From CAZJYI01 sp964550025 (GTDB lineage Bacteria > Verrucomicrobiota > Kiritimatiellia > UBA8416 > CAYOBW01): DNA of 64,000 nt. Shown piece after piece: positions 8,031 to 16,560 of the stretch (position 1 is its first letter; each line of letters opens with the position of its first letter). Under the pieces are notes generated by a model. It had not been told where the DNA came from and made no database searches. It saw nothing but the letters and a program-made list of their open reading frames with translations. The position numbers and the translations under genes are program-made. The DNA lies in the NCBI GenBank assembly GCA_964550025.1, contig CAZJYI010000030.1:1-64000 (forward strand), in the 5' to 3' direction.

Positions 8031-9248
8031 ATGAGGAGAAGCTGCATCATAAGTCTGTCTACGGCCGTAGTCGTCTCGGCCGCCGGTCTGGCCTGGGCCG
8101 GCGCCACGATCCAGATCGATGAAACGTCGACCGTCGAGCTTGGACTCTGGGTGCAACCGATGCTGGTCGTCACCGAAGAGGACGGTGACGGGGACGGGGT
8201 GTTCGAGACAGACACCCGCGTCAGGGCCCGGCGCGGCCGTCTGCGTCTGAAGGGCACGCTGGCTGAGTGGGTGACGGCCCTTGTCCAGACCGATGTTGCC
8301 AGTCCGGCCGGCGGTGCCGGTTACGACATGCGTGTGATTGACGCCTGGGTTGCCTTGAAGGCACATGACTGGCTGGCCGTCTACGCCGGTGAGCACATGT
8401 CCCCCGCTTCTCGCGAGAACGTTACCGCGGCGCTCGCCATGATGACCATAGACCGGCCGGGCATGACCCTCAAGACTCTGACGTGGGGAACGCGGTCAGG
8501 CTACGGCTTCATTAACGGCACCTACGGCGACAGCGATGCCGGGTTGCGCGGTGACCTGTCCGTGCGAGACAGCGGCGTGACGCTGTTCGGCAGTTCATCG
8601 GTTTCGGACGGCGTGCACCTGAAGTACTATGCCGGCGCCTACGACGGCATCCACGTCAATGCCGCCGACGATCTGCGTTTTACGGGCCGCGTCCAGATGA
8701 ACCTGCTTGATGCGGAACCCGGGTACTTCAACCTGTCCACGTATCTTGGCGGCAAGAAGACTGTCGGGATCGGCGCTTCCTACGACACTCAGGCCGACGT
8801 TGCCACCTGCGAGAACAAGGGTGATGTCGACTATCGATTCTACACGCTTGATGCGTTTGCAGAATTCCCGGCCGGGCCGGGAAGCGTAACGCTGGAAGCC
8901 GCGTTCGAGTCGCTCGACCTGGGCGGGGCGACCGCCCTCGATCACGACGGCGATGCGTTGACGCCCGGGAAGAACGCAACGCAGGCCGAAGGGGCGGGTT
9001 TCTACGTTCAGGCCGGCTATTTTGTCAGCAACTGGCAGCCTTGGGTGGAGTATGAGCACTGGGAGAGCGACGCGGCCGACGACAAGGGCACCTACGACAT
9101 GTACCGCATCGGCCTCACGTACTACATCAAGGGCCACAACGCCAACATCAAGGCCGGTTACGAACGCCTTGACGCCGACGCGCCGATTGGCAGCACTACG
9201 GAAGACTCCATCAACTCTTTCGTGATGGGGTGCTACGTGACGTACTGA
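8031..9248 (+). CDS. OprO/OprP-like outer-membrane porin B
   Basis: A 405-residue barrel protein. The signal peptide MRRSCIISLSTAVVVSAAGLAWA is followed by alternating amphipathic strands (RARRGRLRLKGTLAEW, FTGRVQMNLLD). Near the C-terminus YYIKGHNANIKAGYERL matches the penultimate strand of porin A, and the last strand ends in Tyr (CYVTY), as outer-membrane barrels do. It carries acidic Asp/Gly loops (EEDGDGDGVFETD) near the N-terminus that could bind Ca2+. It has its own strong promoter and is divergent from porin A, so A and B may form a co-regulated pair. Identity at family level only. Confidence 0.75.
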   Translation: MRRSCIISLSTAVVVSAAGLAWAGATIQIDETSTVELGLWVQPMLVVTEEDGDGDGVFETDTRVRARRGRLRLKGTLAEWVTALVQTDVASPAGGAGYDMRVIDAWVALKAHDWLAVYAGEHMSPASRENVTAALAMMTIDRPGMTLKTLTWGTRSGYGFINGTYGDSDAGLRGDLSVRDSGVTLFGSSSVSDGVHLKYYAGAYDGIHVNAADDLRFTGRVQMNLLDAEPGYFNLSTYLGGKKTVGIGASYDTQADVATCENKGDVDYRFYTLDAFAEFPAGPGSVTLEAAFESLDLGGATALDHDGDALTPGKNATQAEGAGFYVQAGYFVSNWQPWVEYEHWESDAADDKGTYDMYRIGLTYYIKGHNANIKAGYERLDADAPIGSTTEDSINSFVMGCYVTY

Positions 9249-9308
9249 CGCGGGCCGGGTCCGCCTCTGTCACCTGGTTCAGTGGGTATGCGTTCTTGGG
9301 GATAGGGA

Positions 9309-9410
9309 AATGTCGAATATTGAACACTGAATGTCCAATGTCGAAGTGAGAGGGGAGGGGCACGCCCGGAGACAGGCCTCGCACTTCAGCATTCATCAGT
9401 GTTCATCATT
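9309..9410. repeat. Dispersed palindrome, family D
   Basis: The left arm 9309-9348 consists of 7-nt words (TGAACAC, TGAATGT, CCAATGT, CGAAGTG). The right arm 9382-9410 is an imperfect reverse complement (CACTTCAGCATTCATCAGTG). Bases 9249-9554 hold only this element between two convergent porin genes. Confidence 0.65.
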
Positions 9411-9554
9411 CTGCGGTTTCTCCCTCCCCCGCCACCAGCGTCGTGCCCATGCACCCGCCAGGTTCCGGGCCGTACCGCGCCACCGAGAGGCGGCCGAGCA
9501 CGTCGCTCTCCAGCACACGCCTTGGAGCGCCGCGGGCCTCCGCGGCCATTCCGC

Positions 9555-10853
9555 CTAGAAATCCACCGCCATCCTGAGCTGTGCCACGCGTGCTTTGCCG
9601 TCGTATTTGCCCTCGGCGTCGGCGAGCACGTAGTTGAGCATCAGGCGTGTGTTGGCGTTCATGTGCCAGTTGAGGCCGACGGTGATGTCCGTCAGTTCGC
9701 CCCCGTTGACGGTCCCGTCCTCCAGGTCGAGGTGGGAGTAGCGCGCCGCCAGTTCGAGCGCCCCGTACGTGCCCTTTTCCAGGCTGAAGTTCTGCCTGGG
9801 AACGACGCGGCCGAAAACGCCGTCGCCCAGGTCGTAGGGGTGGTGGTCGCCGGTGAGGAAGTACCCCGCCTGGGCGTAGTAGCCCGAGAAGCGGAGGCTC
9901 TCTCCCGTTACCGCATCGACGTCGGCCGTGATGTACTCGGCCTGGACCGTCAGCGGCCCCAGGACCATGCCCAGCTCGGCTCCTGCGAGCTGTATCCCGT
10001 CCGCGTCGATCGTGTCGGTGTCCACCAGGTTCGGTGCGAGATGCGATTCGGGCCCCGCCTTGTAGCGGAGCTGGTCATCCGCGGGCCGGCGCGTGCTTCC
10101 CGCCAGGCCGAGGTGCAGGAGCTTCCTGCGGTCCTCGCTGCAGACCGGGAGCCCGGTGATGCGCGCTGTCACGCCGAAGTCGTTTGTGCCCTTGGGCTGG
10201 CCGTACTCGGCAGTGTCCCGAAACGCGCCGATGGCCCAGCGTAAGCGCCTGTCCAGGTGCGTTTTGCGGAGGCTTATGCCGGTATTCGTTCCCGGCTTCA
10301 GCGAGTTCGGCAACGCGCGTTCCATGAACATGATGTACTTGTTGCTCGTGAGCTCATCCATGCTGAACTCTTCTTCATCGTGCCCGATGCGCAGCGTGCC
10401 GAACGGGAGGTCCCTGATGCCGATGTAGGCATCCTGAAACTCGATTCCCCCCGAGAACTCCAGTTCGAACTTGTAGTCAATGGTCCCCTCGTAGATGGCG
10501 CCTTCGACATAGAGGTCGGCTCGTCGGAATTCCGTCCCCGGTTCGAGCTCGCCCACGGATTCCTCGAGCAACGGATCGGCGTCGTATACGGCCCAGTCGT
10601 TGTGGAGTCGCCCACCGATCCGCAGTTTGAAGCCACCGCCCGAAGGGCTTCCAATCCGCAGTCCGCTGTCCCAGTAGGCGGCCAGGTCGATTCGGTCGCC
10701 TTTTCCCTCGATTCGGTCCACCCTCTCGCGCAGGGCCTCGAGTTCCTGTTGCACATTCGCGGGCGTCTCCTGTCCGTGGCCGGCGTGCAGGAGGGTGAGG
10801 AGCAGAAGAGCCAGCATCCCGTTTCGCGCGTGATGTGTCGTCACCGTTGTCAT
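9555..10853 (-). CDS. OprP-like outer-membrane porin C with coiled-coil start
   Basis: A 432-residue porin of the phosphate-selective O/P type. After a signal peptide ending near HAGHGQ there is a short coiled coil, QQELEALRERVDRIEG, as in trimerising N-termini of such porins, then the family core FKLRIGGRLHNDWAVYD, EFRRADLYVEG and YKFELEFSG. The protein ends in Phe (LRMAVDF), the usual C-terminal barrel signal. The gene sits directly downstream of the sensor kinase, and an 18-bp operator-like site overlaps that kinase's stop codon 77 bp upstream of the porin start, pointing to control by the adjacent two-component system. Confidence 0.85.
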   Translation of the reverse strand: MTTVTTHHARNGMLALLLLTLLHAGHGQETPANVQQELEALRERVDRIEGKGDRIDLAAYWDSGLRIGSPSGGGFKLRIGGRLHNDWAVYDADPLLEESVGELEPGTEFRRADLYVEGAIYEGTIDYKFELEFSGGIEFQDAYIGIRDLPFGTLRIGHDEEEFSMDELTSNKYIMFMERALPNSLKPGTNTGISLRKTHLDRRLRWAIGAFRDTAEYGQPKGTNDFGVTARITGLPVCSEDRRKLLHLGLAGSTRRPADDQLRYKAGPESHLAPNLVDTDTIDADGIQLAGAELGMVLGPLTVQAEYITADVDAVTGESLRFSGYYAQAGYFLTGDHHPYDLGDGVFGRVVPRQNFSLEKGTYGALELAARYSHLDLEDGTVNGGELTDITVGLNWHMNANTRLMLNYVLADAEGKYDGKARVAQLRMAVDF

Positions 10854-10929
10854 GACCTGAAACCTCCCCGTTGGTGTTGTCGATATGGGAAAGTGTGGCG
10901 CAGAGCGACGCGGGCTTCAACCGCCTTTG

Positions 10930-10947
10930 CCTTAAGACTCTGTAAGG
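10930..10947 (-). promoter_or_regulatory. Operator-like site CCTTACAG-N3-CTTAAGG, copy 1
   Basis: Read on the minus strand the site is CCTTACAGAGTCTTAAGG, overlapping the last codons of the histidine kinase gene upstream of porin C. It matches the site at 12736-12753 in 15 of 18 positions, with two hexamer-like half-sites 10 bp apart and an outer CCTTA/TAAGG dyad. OmpR-family regulators often bind such phased half-sites. Confidence 0.5.
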
Positions 10948-11993
10948 AATGCCGGAAGCGTGACGGTGATGCTTGTGCCGGCCCCGAGGCTGCGCGCGAG
11001 CTCAATACGGCCGGAATGGATGCGCACGATTTCCGCGACGATTGCCAGTCCCAGCCCGGCTCCATCACTTTCGGGGCGGGAGCCCTTGTTGAATCGCTCC
11101 AATACGGAAGCCGCGCAGGATTCCGGGATGCCGGGGCCGGTGTCGCTCACCGATACGCATACGGATCGGCCGGATTCGGATGCACTGACGTCGACACTGA
11201 TCGTTCCCCCGGCGGGGGTGAAGCGGATAGCATTGTCGAGGAGATTGGCGAAGACCTGCTCGAGGAGCGCCTCGTCCCCCAGAACCCGCGCCGTTCGTCC
11301 GTTCTCCGGGACGTTCAGCGACACCCGTTGCTCGGCACACAGCGGCTCAAAGTCCAGGGCCGTCCGCCTGGCTATCTGGATGACGTCGATGGGGTTGAAC
11401 TGCTCCCGCATGCTGGCGGCTCCCAGCCTCGAAAGGTCGAGCAACTGCTCAACGATACGGGAAAGGCGTGAGAGCTGCTCCAGCATGGCCTGGATTGTCT
11501 CCCGGTATTCCTCGGCCGAACGGGTCCGATTGAGACAGATCTCACCTTTCATTCGTAGCGCCGTCAGAGGCGTTCTGAGCTGGTGCGATGCGTCCGCATT
11601 GAACCGCTGAAGCTGCTCCAGGGAGGCCTCGTACCGGTCGAAAGCCTGGTTGATGACCTGGGAGAGCGTCCCGAGCTCGTCGTCCGGGACGTCGGTCTCG
11701 ATGCGCGCGGTGAGCTGGCCGTCAACAATGCTGCGTGCCGTGTCCGATATCGTTCGGACGGGGGCCAGCATGCGCCGGGAGATATGCCACCCGATAAAGG
11801 CCACGAGCGGGAAGAGCGCCACGTGAACCACGACGAAGACCGTGAGCTCACCGGTCATCCCGAACGTCTCGGGAATGATCCCACGCGCCTCGAGAACGTG
11901 GTGCAGCCGGTCGGCAAGGAAGCTGAGTACGCTCGACAACACCATGAACAGCAGGAGCCAACCGAGGAATCTGACTCTGATGGAGTATTTCAT
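10932..11993 (-). CDS. Sensor histidine kinase
   Basis: A 353-residue inner-membrane kinase. The start at 11993 (ATGA overlap with the response regulator stop) is preferred over the longer frame. Two membrane segments (about 9-27 and 49-68) enclose only about 20 periplasmic residues; then come a HAMP domain (about 69-121), the H-box FNADASHQLRTPLTALRMKG with phospho-His137, the N-box NLLDNAIRFTPAGG, and G-boxes SDTGPGIP and GAGLGLAIV. The tiny sensor loop suggests signalling through membrane state, a partner protein or a metal ion rather than a bound solute. It is the second gene of the regulator-kinase operon and is placed between the porin and cytochrome genes. Confidence 0.93.
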   Translation of the reverse strand: MKYSIRVRFLGWLLLFMVLSSVLSFLADRLHHVLEARGIIPETFGMTGELTVFVVVHVALFPLVAFIGWHISRRMLAPVRTISDTARSIVDGQLTARIETDVPDDELGTLSQVINQAFDRYEASLEQLQRFNADASHQLRTPLTALRMKGEICLNRTRSAEEYRETIQAMLEQLSRLSRIVEQLLDLSRLGAASMREQFNPIDVIQIARRTALDFEPLCAEQRVSLNVPENGRTARVLGDEALLEQVFANLLDNAIRFTPAGGTISVDVSASESGRSVCVSVSDTGPGIPESCAASVLERFNKGSRPESDGAGLGLAIVAEIVRIHSGRIELARSLGAGTSITVTLPAFLTES

Positions 11994-12670
11994 GGCGTGT
12001 GCCCGAGCACGTAGCCGACTCCCCGAATGGTCTGCAGGAGCGGCGTGTCCACGTGCTCGTTGAGCTTGGCGCGCAGACGGGAGACATGGACATCGATGAC
12101 GTTGTCCAGGGGGGTAGCCCGAGACGTCACTCGCCACACATCGCGCGCGAGCATCTCGCGCGTGACAACGCGGTTAGCGGAATTGGCCAGATAGGCAAGC
12201 AGTTCAAACTCCCGCTGGGTGAGTTGGATCTCCTCCTCGCCCACCGTGACCTGCCGTTCCAGCAGGTCAACGCGCAGCTCGCCAATCGTCGCGACATGTG
12301 CCTGCTTGTCGACGCGCCTGCGTATGGCGTGGATCCTGGCAACCAGCTCCGCGAAAGCGAAGGGCTTGACAACGTAGTCGTCCGCGCCTGCCTCCAGGCC
12401 GCCGACGCGGTCTTCGGTGGCGCCGCGGGCCGTGAGGATGATGACGGGCGTGTTGCGCCCTTCCCGGCGCATCTGGCGCAGCAGCTCCATGCCGTCGCGG
12501 CCCGGCAATCCCAGGTCCAGTATGACCAGGTCGGTTTCGCTCTCGTTGAGCCTGGCGACAGCGTCGTCGACCGTGCCGACGAGGTGCACGGTGAACCCCT
12601 CCTCGGCGAGGCCTGACTGAAGCGTCTGCCCGATGCCGGCGTCGTCCTCTACAAGTAGAATTGTTGTCAT
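11990..12670 (-). CDS. OmpR/PhoB-family response regulator
   Basis: A 226-residue regulator. The receiver domain has Asp9/Asp10, phospho-acceptor Asp52 in VILDLGLPG, and the conserved Lys in VVKPF. A winged-helix DNA-binding domain follows (QLTQREFELLAYLA through VSRLRAKL to RGVGYVLG). Start 12670 (MTTILLVEDD) is chosen over the upstream extension because it begins directly at the receiver fold. It is translationally coupled to its kinase. The CCTTACAG-N3-CTTAAGG site 66 bp upstream lies between this gene and the divergent cytochrome gene, so it could control itself and the cytochrome; this is inference. Confidence 0.95.
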   Translation of the reverse strand: MTTILLVEDDAGIGQTLQSGLAEEGFTVHLVGTVDDAVARLNESETDLVILDLGLPGRDGMELLRQMRREGRNTPVIILTARGATEDRVGGLEAGADDYVVKPFAFAELVARIHAIRRRVDKQAHVATIGELRVDLLERQVTVGEEEIQLTQREFELLAYLANSANRVVTREMLARDVWRVTSRATPLDNVIDVHVSRLRAKLNEHVDTPLLQTIRGVGYVLGHTP

Positions 12671-12735
12671 GCCTTTCTGTTTCCGGACGGGTATGATGGC
12701 ACGGGGGCGGCAGCAAAAACAACACATCTCGCCAA

Positions 12736-12753
12736 CCTTACAGGAACTTAAGG
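12736..12753 (+). promoter_or_regulatory. Operator-like site CCTTACAG-N3-CTTAAGG, copy 2
   Basis: CCTTACAGGAACTTAAGG lies in the 168-bp divergent region between the response regulator and the cytochrome b/EB_dh gene. It is near-identical to the site at 10930-10947 upstream of porin C. Two copies next to genes flanking the same two-component system make it the best candidate for that regulator's binding site. Confidence 0.5.
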
Positions 12754-12838
12754 AGGTACTGCTTGTGCGGGATGCCGGGAATCGGCATAACTCCTGTCGT
12801 TTACTGGGGAGAGTTCAAGAAAGGAAAAGGGAGACACC

Positions 12839-14365
12839 ATGAGCGATAGGCAGAAAGACGGCGCACGGCCCAAGAAGAACCCGTTTTCCCATGCATTCAG
12901 GATTGCCCACTGGCTTCTGACCGCCAGTACACTGGTTCTCATCGCGACGGGCTTTGGCGTGTATTCGGTTGCCAGGCCGGACTGGTCGCTCCTCAGCGGC
13001 TACCCGGAGTGTCTCCCTGACGCTAGGCCGCTGTTCCATCACCTGCTCTGGGCCCTGGTCTTCACGCCGGCCCTGATCATCGGGACCGTTCAGTTCTTCC
13101 GCACTCGCGGCATCAGCCGGGCCCTGCAGCCCCGCTGGCTGCCCAACTACCTGCTCATCATCGGCGGCCTCCTCACGCTCGTGACGGCGTTTCCGCTGCT
13201 GTACCAGAGTCGGCCGGGCTGGCTTTACCACCTGTCGCGGGGCGTGCATGCCGTCGCCGGGCTCGTCATCATGCCCCTGGCGCTCATCGCCCACGTCTTC
13301 AAGGCGTTCACCAAGCGCAGGCCCCTGCTTCGTACCGTCTATCACCCCGCCGCCCAGCCGCGATGGCTGGCACTGGTCTGGCTGCCTATCCTCGGTGTCG
13401 CCGCGTACGCCGCACTGCTGCAGTTGCCCGCCAAGCGCTCCGCGGGATGCGAGTTGCGGGCTTCCTATACCTCCGCGCAGCCGTCCGACGCGCGCAATCT
13501 GCCCTGGAAGGACGCAATGCCTCTGTCCGTCAAACTGTCCAACGGTCACGGGTTTGACGGCGGGTGCACGGAGTTGACGCTGAAAGCCATGTACAATGAC
13601 ACGGAGCTCTTCGTACTGGCCGAGTGGCCGGACCCGACGGAAGACATACGGTACTGGCCTTGGCAAAAGACGGAGGAGGGCTGGAAACACCTCTACACGA
13701 ACTTCAAGGACGAACAGGTCTACTACGAGGACAAGTTGGGGTTCGTGTTCCCTCTCACTGACGATGCCATGTTCGAGAACTTCGGCTGCGCCGTCCATTG
13801 CCATCAGACTTCCCGCATGCCATACGGTCTGAAAGGCACGCACGACGACCATCCCCTCGACGTGTGGCACTGGAAAGCGTCCCGTACGGATCCCGCCGGA
13901 TACGTCGACGACAAGTATTGGAAGGGCACGGACTTCACAGCCAAGGATGGTGGGCGCCATGCGGACCCGACCGACGAGGGCGGCTATGTGAAGAACCAGA
14001 ACGAGGACAAGTCGGCCCCGAAATGGCTGCCCGCGGACGCCGACGCCGTGCGGCGAGGCGCGTTGTTGAAGGAGAAAGCCATTCCTTTCACCCAGGAAGC
14101 GTCCGATCGTATCCCGGTGGGAACGCAGATCCCTGGACTCGTCGCTTCTCGGGCCATCGGCGATCGCGGCAGCGTGCGCTGCGAGTCGAAGTACGAGCAG
14201 GGCCGGTGGCAGCTCCTGATTCGTAGAGACCTCGACACGAAGAGCGACTACGACCTCGCGTTCCAGCGCGGCGGGCGTTACCCCTTCGCCTGCGCCGCAT
14301 TCGACCACTGCGCCAAGCGACACGCCTACAACCATGGCGTCTACACCCTCGTGTTGGCTGAATAG
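12839..14365 (+). CDS. Cytochrome b fused to EB_dh-type haem domain
   Basis: A 508-residue fusion. Residues 1-200 form five predicted membrane helices (about 22-44, 66-87, 101-121, 132-152, 176-196) with candidate haem-ligand His at 24, 67/68, 131/137 and 152, as in cytochrome b561-like proteins. From about 205 onward it matches the ethylbenzene-dehydrogenase gamma/DMSO-reductase-associated haem-binding domain (EB_dh): LKAMYNDTELFVLAEWPDPT, then C317AVHCH322 (a CX3CH pattern) and LDVWHWKASRTDPAGYVDD. In that family the domain shuttles electrons in the periplasm. I infer quinol-to-periplasm electron transfer. No molybdenum catalytic subunit is present nearby. Confidence 0.85.
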   Translation: MSDRQKDGARPKKNPFSHAFRIAHWLLTASTLVLIATGFGVYSVARPDWSLLSGYPECLPDARPLFHHLLWALVFTPALIIGTVQFFRTRGISRALQPRWLPNYLLIIGGLLTLVTAFPLLYQSRPGWLYHLSRGVHAVAGLVIMPLALIAHVFKAFTKRRPLLRTVYHPAAQPRWLALVWLPILGVAAYAALLQLPAKRSAGCELRASYTSAQPSDARNLPWKDAMPLSVKLSNGHGFDGGCTELTLKAMYNDTELFVLAEWPDPTEDIRYWPWQKTEEGWKHLYTNFKDEQVYYEDKLGFVFPLTDDAMFENFGCAVHCHQTSRMPYGLKGTHDDHPLDVWHWKASRTDPAGYVDDKYWKGTDFTAKDGGRHADPTDEGGYVKNQNEDKSAPKWLPADADAVRRGALLKEKAIPFTQEASDRIPVGTQIPGLVASRAIGDRGSVRCESKYEQGRWQLLIRRDLDTKSDYDLAFQRGGRYPFACAAFDHCAKRHAYNHGVYTLVLAE

Positions 14366-14390
14366 CCAGCTGGCATTCGCTGGTAGAGCG

Positions 14391-14429
14391 CTAACACATT
14401 TCTAACATGGCTTTCATTGGCCGCTAATG
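14391..14429 (+). promoter_or_regulatory. 11-bp-phased CTAACA repeats (Pho-box-like) before porin D
   Basis: CTAACA at 14391 and 14402 are 11 bp apart, and a degenerate CTAATG lies at 14424, exactly 22 bp further. The array is about 100 bp before the porin D start. Such 11-bp-phased direct hexamers are the hallmark of PhoB/PhoP-type sites; a stronger version is at 16314-16352. Confidence 0.5.
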
Positions 14430-14509
14430 CTCCTCCGGCACTGTTGTGGCGTTTTCAGACAGCTCTGCGTCTGGATACAGGTAATCCGCAACACAGGAGG
14501 AGACCCCGC

Positions 14510-15688
14510 ATGAACCGCCCGCCGCAACTCACAATCGTGCTCGCTCTCGCGGCCCTCATTGCCCGGACGGCCGCTGCCGGCGGCGTCAAGTACGAGAACG
14601 AAGACGGCGACTACCTGAAGCTGGGCGGACGCATACAGCTTCAGTACCACCTGACGAATCCGGACGAGGGTTCGGCGTCCGACGAGATGAAGGCTCGCAG
14701 AATTCGCCCCTACATCCAGGGGAGTCTCCATGAGAATTGGACCGGCAAGTTCCAGTGGGATATGGGCAAAGGAGACGTCAAGCTGCAGGATGTCTTCATG
14801 CGGTATTCCGGGCTCAACTTCGTGACGATCACGCTCGGTAACACCGATTTCCTCTTCTCCCGCGAGTTCCTGACCTCCAACAAGTACCAGACGTTTGTCG
14901 AGCGGACCTTCATCGGCTCGAGCAACTACGGTTCGCCCCACCGCCAGACCGGTCTCCACCTCAAGGGTGACTTGGCCGACAAGCAGTTGCTCTGGATGGC
15001 GGGCGCCATGATCGCGGCGCACGACCCCGACAACAAGAAGCTCGACTGGGAATCCGCAATTCAGCTCGATCCGGGTGACGACTGGAGCGAGGGGCCCATG
15101 GCCGGTGTGCGGTTGGAATACCATCCTCTCGGAGTCGTCAAATGGAGCCAGGGCGATTTCGCCGCGGACGCTTTCAAGGTCTCCGTCGGCGCCTCGGCGT
15201 ACTACTGGACGAACGACGACGATAACCTCTCTCCCCCGGTTCTGGCGGCGGCAGAGGACGGCGGGGAAGCGACGCTCGATATCGGCAAAGAGGATGTCGA
15301 CAGTGTCTCGGCCGTCGAGGTCGGGTGTGCCGTGCGGGCCTACGGTCTTTCCCTCGATGTGCAGTACAACCAGTTCGAAGCGGACCTCGTGGATGCCGGT
15401 ATCACCGACGGCCTGTACCGGGACAGCCAAACGACCCTGCAGAACTTCTCTGCCGAAGCCGGCTTCATGGTCGTCCCCAAGACGCTCGAGCTGGCGGCCG
15501 GATACCAGTGGCAGGACGCGGACAACTATAGCGATGCATGGACGCGCAAGTCGGTCGGTTTCAACTACTACGTGACCGGCAACCACGACATCAAGCTGCA
15601 GACCACCTATCGCTTCGGTGAGAACAAGGACGGCAAGACCGGCAACGACGTGGACGAGCTCTTCGTCCAGGCACAGTACGTCTTCTAG
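14510..15688 (+). CDS. OprP-like outer-membrane porin D
   Basis: A 392-residue porin of the phosphate-selective O/P family. The start at 14510 is chosen for the ACAGGAGGAG site and the signal peptide MNRPPQLTIVLALAALIARTAAA. The core motifs YLKLGGRIQLQYH, RRIRPYIQGSLHENWTGKFQW and GNTDFLFSREFLTSNKYQTF closely follow the family, and the chain ends in the barrel signal QAQYVF. It follows the cytochrome b/EB_dh gene by 144 bp and has its own Pho-box-like array, so it may respond both to the local two-component system and to phosphate-type signals. Co-location with a membrane electron carrier suggests oxyanion handling, but that is inference. Confidence 0.85.
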   Translation: MNRPPQLTIVLALAALIARTAAAGGVKYENEDGDYLKLGGRIQLQYHLTNPDEGSASDEMKARRIRPYIQGSLHENWTGKFQWDMGKGDVKLQDVFMRYSGLNFVTITLGNTDFLFSREFLTSNKYQTFVERTFIGSSNYGSPHRQTGLHLKGDLADKQLLWMAGAMIAAHDPDNKKLDWESAIQLDPGDDWSEGPMAGVRLEYHPLGVVKWSQGDFAADAFKVSVGASAYYWTNDDDNLSPPVLAAAEDGGEATLDIGKEDVDSVSAVEVGCAVRAYGLSLDVQYNQFEADLVDAGITDGLYRDSQTTLQNFSAEAGFMVVPKTLELAAGYQWQDADNYSDAWTRKSVGFNYYVTGNHDIKLQTTYRFGENKDGKTGNDVDELFVQAQYVF

Positions 15689-15715
15689 GGTACGCTGTAC
15701 TCGAGAAACGTGAGG

Positions 15716-15747
15716 CGGCGCGGCATGTGCATCATGCCGCGCCGTTT
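15716..15747. terminator. Bidirectional hairpin terminator
   Basis: A perfect 12-bp stem (CGGCGCGGCATG / CATGCCGCGCCG) with a 5-nt loop, followed by TTT, sits between the convergent porin D and secreted-protein genes. Confidence 0.75.
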
Positions 15748-15764
15748 GGCGTTCCGGCCTGGGC

Positions 15765-16265
15765 CTATTCCTGCGCCGTGCCGGTCTCTGCGGCCGCGGC
15801 AGGCGCCTCGAGGAAGAGCTCGTAGACGACCGTGCCTGAACCGCGGATTGTCTTCGTGCTTTCCTTCTCCGTCCGCTTCAGAGTGAGATTCACGCCGGGG
15901 TTGCGCTTGTGTCGGAAGAAACCGCGCGTCTCCACGACCTGCTCTCCGAGCATGATCCGGCGGGTCGCCCGGTCGTAGCGAAGCTGGGGGAAGGTGAAGA
16001 TGATGGTCTGGATGTGAGAACAGTCGTCCGGAAACGCGCACGGTCCTTCGTTGACCTCCACGGATACGCCAACCTGCCCATCTCGTTTGCCGACGACGAA
16101 CCCCCCGATTTCGGCTCGCGGCTTCAGTCTCCTGTTGATGGCGTTGCTGCCGGCCGGAACGCCCTTGATGGACTGGACTCTCGTGTCCGCATTCGTCTCC
16201 GTTGCACCAACGCATGCAAGCGTTGTCAAAGCCGCCAGGGCCGCTATGAGTACTATTCGCATCAA
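15765..16265 (-). CDS. Secreted protein of unknown function
   Basis: A 166-residue protein with signal peptide MRIVLIAALAALTTLACVGA; the Cys could mark a lipobox (LACV) but the match is weak. The mature part contains paired strands (GGFVVGKRDGQVGVSVEV, TIIFTFPQLRYDR, RIMLGEQVVETRGFF) and a Cys pair PCAFPDDCS that may form a disulfide. The tail EAPAAAAETGTAQE is Ala-rich and flexible. I do not recognise a family. Four phased CTAACA boxes begin 49 bp upstream of its start, which suggests strong regulated expression with the neighbouring porin. Confidence 0.6.
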   Translation of the reverse strand: MMRIVLIAALAALTTLACVGATETNADTRVQSIKGVPAGSNAINRRLKPRAEIGGFVVGKRDGQVGVSVEVNEGPCAFPDDCSHIQTIIFTFPQLRYDRATRRIMLGEQVVETRGFFRHKRNPGVNLTLKRTEKESTKTIRGSGTVVYELFLEAPAAAAETGTAQE

Positions 16266-16313
16266 ACACCTCCAAATCTGCCGGGCTATCGGGTCTCTGA
16301 GCAGCTATTCGCG

Positions 16314-16352
16314 CTAACACGGCGCTAACACATTCCTAACACAACGCTAACA
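16314..16352. promoter_or_regulatory. Four CTAACA hexamers with exact 11-bp phasing
   Basis: CTAACA occurs at 16314, 16325, 16336 and 16347, separated each time by five unrelated bases. The array lies between the secreted-protein gene (minus, start 49 bp away) and the RnfG-like gene (plus, start 261 bp away). It fits the direct-repeat geometry of PhoB/PhoP-family binding sites, so a response regulator of that family is the likely ligand. Confidence 0.6.
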
Positions 16353-16560
16353 ATGTCCATTGATGAACCAGCAAAGTCAACTACATTCACCGCGCTGCTG
16401 TCGTCCGGGGACGGACACTGCCACATGCCTGATTGGCGGGGATACCACGAGGCCAACACGGTGCTGTTCTCCTCGCTCTCCGAAGATCGCTTCGTTTCGA
16501 CCGTCTCCGGCTTGACGCATCGGGCGCAATTTGATGGTATCAACACCCGAAAGAGAACTG

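Noticed and set aside
7845..8396. Upstream extension of the porin A frame on the minus strand
   Set aside because: It overlaps the divergent porin B gene and its promoter, and the strong ribosome site and signal peptide begin at 7844.
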